A DNA stretch of 10,933 bases from Alistipes sp. (GTDB lineage: Bacteria; Bacteroidota; Bacteroidia; Bacteroidales; Rikenellaceae), in contig JAGBIR010000196.1 in NCBI GenBank assembly GCA_017934845.1, positions 1-10,933 of the forward strand, given 5' to 3'. Made by a program: the position numbers and the translations under genes. Each line of letters starts with the position of its first letter. Position 1 is the stretch's first letter. Below the pieces are notes generated by a model. That model had not been told where the DNA came from, made no database searches, and worked only from the letters and a program-made list of their open reading frames with translations. This document shows positions 6,892 to 10,933 of the stretch, in pieces.

Positions 6892-6927
6892 TTGTTTAAC
6901 GATATTTATATATAAAAGTATAGGACT

Positions 6928-8028
6928 ATGAAAAAGATATTGTTTGCCGCTTTGGCATTGGTGGCGCTCAACTCATGTGTTAAGGATGAGATGAATCCCG
7001 ACGCTCTCGTACCCGAGAAGGAGCCCGAAGTTACTGTAACTTACGATTATACAAAACTTGTACTTAACGAGCTTTCAGGCGCAGGCGAGGATAACGAGAA
7101 GTTCTTTGAGCTTTACAACACGGGGTCACAGGATATCGACCTTGAGGGTGTAACAATCAACAAGGACGAGGAGCTTAGTTGGACCGGCAAGAAGGGTCAG
7201 GTTATTAAGGCAAAGGGCCACTTTGCTATCGTAGGTGCAAAGGGTACTACTCCCGATGGTTTCTCTTCTGGTTTCTCAGCAAAGAAGTCTGTTATCGTTG
7301 AGTTGTTTGCTCCCGAGGCAAAGGGCGGCGCGAAGCTCGATACTTTCCAGCGTGGTGAGAAGGGTTCAGCTTGGGGCGATCAGGGTCTCGACAACAACAA
7401 GGGTTCTTGGAGCCGTATTCCCGATGGTTCTGGCTCGTTTATGATTACTCCTACTGCTACCCCCGGTGCTGCAAATAACGAGGAGGGTGCTACTTACGAC
7501 TACGACTTGGTAGGCAATGGCGATGTTCCCGAGCCCGCAAAGGAGGCAAAGGTTGTTTTCAACGAGTTGTGCGGTAACAAGGCTTACGATGGAAACAAGT
7601 TCATCGAGCTTTACAATGCAGGTGAGGCTGAGGGTAACTTGGCTGGCTGGACTATCCGCAAGTATGCTGCCGACGCTACCGACGTTGCCGGTAAGTACAA
7701 TGTTGTTTGGACTGCTCCCGAGGCTACAACTCTCGCAGTTGACGCTTATTTGGTATTGGGCGCCGACCAGACCGACCCCGCACTCGGCTTCAACGCAGGT
7801 CTTTCTGCAAAGAAGGGTGTTAAGTTTGAATTGGTTAACGCAGATGGCGTTGTTGTAGATAAGTTCATCCGCGGTGCCGATGCCGATCCGTTTGAGGAGG
7901 CTCCATTGGCAGAGAACAAGGAGGCTTCATTCTCACGCGTACCTAACGGCACAGGCGAGTGGGCTTATGCTGCTCCTACTCCGGGCAAGGCAAATGGCGA
8001 GAAGACCGGTGATATTGAACACGAGTAA
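6928..8028 (+). CDS. Surface-type lipoprotein with two lamin-tail (LTD) domains
   Basis: This 366-residue protein has the signal MKKILFAALALVALNSC with Cys17 in LNSC. The residues after the Cys are VKDE, matching the Cys-x-Lys-(Asp/Glu)2 lipoprotein export signal known from Capnocytophaga, so surface exposure is predicted. Two related beta-rich domains follow. The first (about 43-185) opens KLVLNELSG with KFFELYNTGSQDIDLEG; the second (about 207-358) opens KVVFNELCG with KFIELYNAGEAEGNLAGW. Both share GFSAKK/GLSAKK blocks, an SxSRxPxGxG segment and a final PTPGxAN, so the pair arose by internal duplication. The ELYN and DL/NLxGW pattern is typical of bacterial LTDs, which often accompany hydrolases; here there is no catalytic domain. 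It is in the porin operon and likely works with the porin, as a surface binding or scaffold partner. A terminator follows 11 bp after the stop. Confidence 0.8.
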   Translation: MKKILFAALALVALNSCVKDEMNPDALVPEKEPEVTVTYDYTKLVLNELSGAGEDNEKFFELYNTGSQDIDLEGVTINKDEELSWTGKKGQVIKAKGHFAIVGAKGTTPDGFSSGFSAKKSVIVELFAPEAKGGAKLDTFQRGEKGSAWGDQGLDNNKGSWSRIPDGSGSFMITPTATPGAANNEEGATYDYDLVGNGDVPEPAKEAKVVFNELCGNKAYDGNKFIELYNAGEAEGNLAGWTIRKYAADATDVAGKYNVVWTAPEATTLAVDAYLVLGADQTDPALGFNAGLSAKKGVKFELVNADGVVVDKFIRGADADPFEEAPLAENKEASFSRVPNGTGEWAYAAPTPGKANGEKTGDIEHE

Positions 8029-8039
8029 TAAATAACTAT

Positions 8040-8070
8040 AAGGCTGTCGGATTATTATGACAGCCTTTTT
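8040..8070 (+). terminator. Intrinsic terminator after the porin/LTD operon
   Basis: AAGGCTGTC (8040-8048) pairs with GACAGCCTT (8059-8067), 9 bp with a 10-nt loop, ending in a TTTTT run. It begins 11 bp after the LTD stop. The next start codon (8087) is only 16 bp beyond the T-run, leaving almost no room for a separate promoter. Confidence 0.85.
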
Positions 8071-8086
8071 AAAACTTTCAAATAAA

Positions 8087-8731
8087 ATGGCAAAAGAAAA
8101 AATGGAGATTGGCGCTATCTCAAAACCTCGTTTTGAGTTCCGCTCTTTTGGTCAGTGCTTCTGTGAGGCACACAAGCGTATGGCGCGTTTGTCGGTACCC
8201 GTACCCGAGAAGGTGTGGGAGCGTCACAGCGACGAGATTTATATCATCTCCCGCACTAACGACATCAACAACACAAAGATTCGTGACGGCAAGATGGATA
8301 TCAAGACCTATGTTCAGACCGTTGACGGCCTCGAGCAGTGGAATCCTTTGATGAAGGGCGAGTTCCCCATCTCGGCTCAGGTTTTGAAGGAGGAGGTTTT
8401 CCCCGCATTTATGGTTGAGATGCCCGAACTTACAAAAGATACCTACACCTACGAGGAGTTTATCGCAATGGTAGAGGCAAATCCCGACTTGGCAGCTGTA
8501 CGCGTACATAAGCAGCGTTTCGGCTACATGGTCAACGACACTATCTGCGAGGTAGGTAACGTATTGATCAACGGCGCGAAGGTTGTTACAATCAACTCGG
8601 AGTCAACCGAGATCGAGGATATCAAGAAGACTATCGCCGACGTAGGCTTGGAGGGCGTTGAGAACATCAACTACTTGCAGGCTATCAAGCGAGTTATCGG
8701 AATGTCAAACAAACCTCTTGCAAACGAATAA
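8087..8731 (+). CDS. Divergent CYTH-like (triphosphate tunnel fold) protein
   Basis: I do not recognise a named family, but the 214 residues follow the CYTH strand order. RFEFR (15-19) sits where ExExK belongs; DEIYIISR (49-56) resembles the next strand; KIRDGKMDIK (64-73) matches the RxR...K tunnel strands; EQWNPLMKGEFPI (83-95) the following pair; VRVHKQRFGYMV (138-149) the KxR strand; CEV and VVTINSES (154-173) the ExD and ExE strands; and VGLEGVENINYLQAIKRVIG (186-205) the final helices. Several metal-binding acidic residues are missing or changed, so activity may differ or be lost. The ATG at 8087 is chosen because the earlier in-frame ATG at 8057 is inside a terminator hairpin; 8102 is an alternative. 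The gene is 3 bp from the canonical CYTH gene, a clear operon. It could be a regulatory partner or a ligand sensor. Confidence 0.55.
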   Translation: MAKEKMEIGAISKPRFEFRSFGQCFCEAHKRMARLSVPVPEKVWERHSDEIYIISRTNDINNTKIRDGKMDIKTYVQTVDGLEQWNPLMKGEFPISAQVLKEEVFPAFMVEMPELTKDTYTYEEFIAMVEANPDLAAVRVHKQRFGYMVNDTICEVGNVLINGAKVVTINSESTEIEDIKKTIADVGLEGVENINYLQAIKRVIGMSNKPLANE

Positions 8732-8734
8732 GCT

Positions 8735-9205
8735 ATGGCACAGGAGATTGAAAGAAAATTTTTGGTAGCGGGCGATTTCAAGGCCGAGGTCAGCAAATCA
8801 ACTCGCATCATTCAGGGCTATTTGAGCTCTGTACCCGAGCGCACCGTTCGCGTACGCGTAAAGGGCGACAAGGGTTTTATCACCATTAAGGGCATTGGTA
8901 ATCAGAGCGGTGCAAGCCGTTTCGAGTGGGAGAAGGAGATTCCTACCGAGGAGGCAGAGCAGCTGTTGGCTATCTGCGAGCCGGGTGTAATCGACAAGAC
9001 TCGTTACTTGGTTAAGTCGGGCGAGCATACATTCGAGGTTGATGAGTTCTACGGCGATAACGACGGTTTGACTGTTGCCGAGGTGGAGCTTTCGTCAGAG
9101 GATGAGGCCTTCGTAAAGCCTGCATGGTTGGGCGAGGAGGTTACCGGCGACGTGAAGTACTACAACTCAATGTTGATGAAGAACCCCTACAAGAACTGGA
9201 AATAA
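8735..9205 (+). CDS. CYTH-domain triphosphate tunnel metalloenzyme, probable tripolyphosphatase
   Basis: This 156-residue protein begins MAQEIERKFLV, with the signature ExExK at residues 4-8. The rest of the tunnel is complete: R39/R41 (RVRV), K52 (TIKG), E64/E66 (FEWEKE), K88/R90 (DKTRY), E101/D103 (FEVDEF) and E116/E118 (AEVEL). The tail LGEEVTGDVKYYNSML is close in form to the Nitrosomonas europaea enzyme NeuTTM, a metal-dependent tripolyphosphatase. That makes cytosolic PPPi hydrolysis to pyrophosphate and phosphate the best guess; class IV adenylate cyclase or thiamine triphosphatase activities exist in the wider family. It follows the divergent CYTH-like gene by 3 bp. A weak hairpin and 75 bp separate it from the transporter. 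The full set of tunnel residues contrasts with its degenerate neighbour. Confidence 0.85.
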   Translation: MAQEIERKFLVAGDFKAEVSKSTRIIQGYLSSVPERTVRVRVKGDKGFITIKGIGNQSGASRFEWEKEIPTEEAEQLLAICEPGVIDKTRYLVKSGEHTFEVDEFYGDNDGLTVAEVELSSEDEAFVKPAWLGEEVTGDVKYYNSMLMKNPYKNWK

Positions 9206-9229
9206 TTTCGGTCAGGAGATCATAACTTC

Positions 9230-9259
9230 GAGGGGTTGTCCCTATGTGAGCAACCCCTC
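9230..9259 (+). terminator. Hairpin with weak tail between CYTH and transporter genes
   Basis: GAGGGGTTG (9230-9238) pairs with CAACCCCTC (9251-9259) around a 12-nt loop. The following bases TTAATATAAAA give only a poor U-tract. It may be a leaky terminator or an mRNA-stabilising hairpin that lowers transporter expression relative to the CYTH genes. Confidence 0.5.
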
Positions 9260-9280
9260 TTAATATAAAAAAACAAAAAG

Positions 9281-10933
9281 ATGGAACAGGAGAATAAGCA
9301 GGTGGCAACGTTCGATCCGTTGGATATGAACAACTACAAAATCGAGAAACTCCCAAAGATGGAGAAATCCTCTTTCGAGAAGTGGATGGCACGTTTGGGA
9401 GGACCATTGGCAATATTGGCATTTGTTTTGGTCTATTGGGTTATGGATATTCCATTTATCGACAACTTAAAAGAGAGCGATTTTATCCCCACCGAGGTGG
9501 TTACCGAGGCACCCGACGGTACGGTCTCAGTCGAGACTCCTCAACCTGCACAAAACGTCAAGAAGGCCGTGAATTTCATCAAGGCTCACGGATTCGAGGA
9601 TTTTACGCGTGCAAACTACGCTATGCTGGCTATCTTCCTGGCTGCCATCATATTATGGATTACCGAGTCAATACCCAACTACCTTACGGCACTGATGGTC
9701 ATATTGGGTCTGGTGCTTACCGAGGTGACGAGCCAAAAAGAAGCCTTTGCACAGCTGGGCCACCCCGTAATGTGGCTCAATATTCTGTCGTTTGTGCTGG
9801 CCTCGATGCTCGTCAAAACCAGAGCGGCCAAACGCTTGGCACTGTGGTTTGTACTAAAGTTCGGCCACTCGGCAAGCGGCGTATTCTTCAGCTTTCTGAT
9901 TATTAACGTTGTGCTTTCGGCGTTTATCTCTGCCACTACGGTAAAGGCGGCCATCCTGCTCCCTATATTTATGGTCGTGGCTGCCGTTTATGGCGCGTCG
10001 AATGGCCATCGCAATAACTTCGGCCGCAACATTGTGCTGCAAAACCTGTTTCAAGTAAATATTGGTGCCAGCGGATTCCTCACCGGCTCGGGCGCAAACC
10101 TTTTGGCGGCTTCGCTCATTGGTGGCGCGCTGGGCATCACGTCGATAAGTTATAGCGACTGGTTTGCTGCGGCTTTCCCATTGGCAATCATTCTGTTATT
10201 CATCGGCTGGTGGGTTGGCGTTAAGGTTATATTCCCCATCCCGAAGGAGGAGCGCGTACCGCAAATCGAGGGTGGTCTGGAGAAGTTGCGCGTAGAGCTT
10301 GACTCTATGGGCAAAATGAATATCGAGGAGGTTAAATCGATTGTTATTTTCGTTGGCGTGTTGGCAATGTGGGCTACCGATAAGTTGCACGGCATTGACG
10401 CTACGACGGTGGCATTCATTGGTGCAGTAATCGCGCTGTTACCGGGTATTGGTGTCGTTAAATGGAACGATGTAGATATCCCTTGGCACCTGATGCTCTT
10501 CTCGGCCGGTGCCTATGCCATTGGTGCGGGACTAGATGCTACGGCACTGCCGAAGACAATGGTCGATGTTATGTTCAACAGCTTGGGTATTAGTGACAAT
10601 ACGCCTTTCTGGGTGCTGTATCTGTTGCTTACCGCAATGATGCTCTTCTCGGCGTTGCTCTTCCAGTCAAAGACTATGCGCGCCCTGATTTTCATCCCGA
10701 TTGCAATTGGCGTGGCGCAGAAATTCGGCTATCCGGTTATGAGCCTGGCATTCCCCGTAGCTCTGCTTATCGAGCACGTTTACGTTTTGCCATTTAACTC
10801 AAAACCGGCTGCACTACTCTACACCACCAACCACTATAGCTGGAGCGACACGTTCCGCTTTGGTATTACGATGATGTTAATCGGCTGGGCAATGATTATC
10901 ATTTGGGGAGAGACCGTTCTTCGCTGGATGGGC
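9281..10933 (+). CDS. SLC13/DASS (INDY-type) anion transporter, 3' end outside the window
   Basis: At least 551 residues without a stop; the gene runs off the edge. The start MEQENKQVATFDPLDM follows an AAAAAG tract 75 bp after the CYTH stop. A hydrophilic N terminus of about 35 residues precedes the first membrane helix, then a polar insert (about 56-110), then many hydrophobic helices in two repeats, as in divalent anion:Na+ symporters that carry dicarboxylate, citrate, sulfate or, in yeast Pho87/Pho90, phosphate. Helix-hairpin landmarks are visible: FISATTVKAAILLPI (from residue 215), TGSGAN (268-273), FQSKTMRALIF (from 461) and LPFNSKPAALL (from 503). Canonical members have SNT at both ion sites; here they read SAT (217-219) and SKT (463-465), so the coupling ion may differ. 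Leu codons here mix CTG with TTG more than in the porin block. Orientation suggests it belongs with the CYTH genes. Confidence 0.75.
   Translation, partial: MEQENKQVATFDPLDMNNYKIEKLPKMEKSSFEKWMARLGGPLAILAFVLVYWVMDIPFIDNLKESDFIPTEVVTEAPDGTVSVETPQPAQNVKKAVNFIKAHGFEDFTRANYAMLAIFLAAIILWITESIPNYLTALMVILGLVLTEVTSQKEAFAQLGHPVMWLNILSFVLASMLVKTRAAKRLALWFVLKFGHSASGVFFSFLIINVVLSAFISATTVKAAILLPIFMVVAAVYGASNGHRNNFGRNIVLQNLFQVNIGASGFLTGSGANLLAASLIGGALGITSISYSDWFAAAFPLAIILLFIGWWVGVKVIFPIPKEERVPQIEGGLEKLRVELDSMGKMNIEEVKSIVIFVGVLAMWATDKLHGIDATTVAFIGAVIALLPGIGVVKWNDVDIPWHLMLFSAGAYAIGAGLDATALPKTMVDVMFNSLGISDNTPFWVLYLLLTAMMLFSALLFQSKTMRALIFIPIAIGVAQKFGYPVMSLAFPVALLIEHVYVLPFNSKPAALLYTTNHYSWSDTFRFGITMMLIGWAMIIIWGETVLRWMG

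Noticed and set aside
8057..8086. Earlier ATG for the CYTH-like gene adding ten residues
   Set aside because: The ATG is within the loop and right arm of the 8040-8070 terminator hairpin; the ATG at 8087 gives a MAKEKMEI start that suits the fold.
9382..9906. A plus-strand open frame of 174 codons overlapping the transporter
   Set aside because: It is out of frame with the transporter, whose long hydrophobic reading frame from 9281 continues without a stop to the window end.

Overview
The window looks like Bacteroidales chromosome. The genus cannot be fixed from sequence alone; a Rikenellaceae/Alistipes-like or related gut member is a guess. Evidence for the group: TAnnTTTG-type -7 promoter boxes in front of several genes with little Shine-Dalgarno signal, an OprP/O-type Bacteroidetes porin, lipoproteins with a Bacteroidetes surface-export type signal, and a DciA-RecF pair diverging from a TPR/RibH-type pair. 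I see no tRNA, rRNA, CRISPR array, integrase or transposase. The window is core-genome-like, and its interest lies in enzymes that have lost or changed their key residues.

Layout. 1-173: a non-coding tail with one intact and one half copy of a palindromic repeat. 174-1549 (minus): a DciA-like DUF721 protein overlapped by 4 nt with recF. 1732-2848 (plus): a membrane-anchored TPR protein, then a lumazine-synthase-fold protein whose catalytic loop is gone, closed by a strong terminator. 3028-4449 (plus): a PurF-family protein that keeps the PRPP site and all four presumed [4Fe-4S] cysteines but has Ser where the glutaminase Cys nucleophile should be. It shares a bidirectional terminator with a convergent small lipoprotein (4510-5010, minus). 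5011-5466 is an AT-rich regulatory gap. 5467-8028: an outer-membrane porin plus a surface-type lipoprotein with two lamin-tail domains, ended by a terminator. 8087-9205: two adjacent CYTH/triphosphate-tunnel-type genes, the first divergent and the second canonical (NeuTTM-like). 9281-end: a large SLC13/DASS-type transporter running off the window.

How they may work together. DciA and RecF belong to replication and repair. The porin, the lamin-tail lipoprotein, the tripolyphosphatase-like CYTH protein, its divergent partner and the SLC13 transporter lie in the same orientation over about 5.5 kb. One hypothesis is a module for taking up and processing phosphate, polyphosphate or another anion: porin in the outer membrane, lipoprotein at the surface, carrier in the inner membrane, TTM hydrolase in the cytoplasm. 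This rests on family membership and proximity only; a terminator at 8040-8070 separates the first two genes from the rest.

Most worth a second look: the lumazine synthase-like and PurF-like proteins with lost catalytic residues, the tandem of divergent and canonical CYTH proteins, and the transporter with altered SNT ion-binding motifs.
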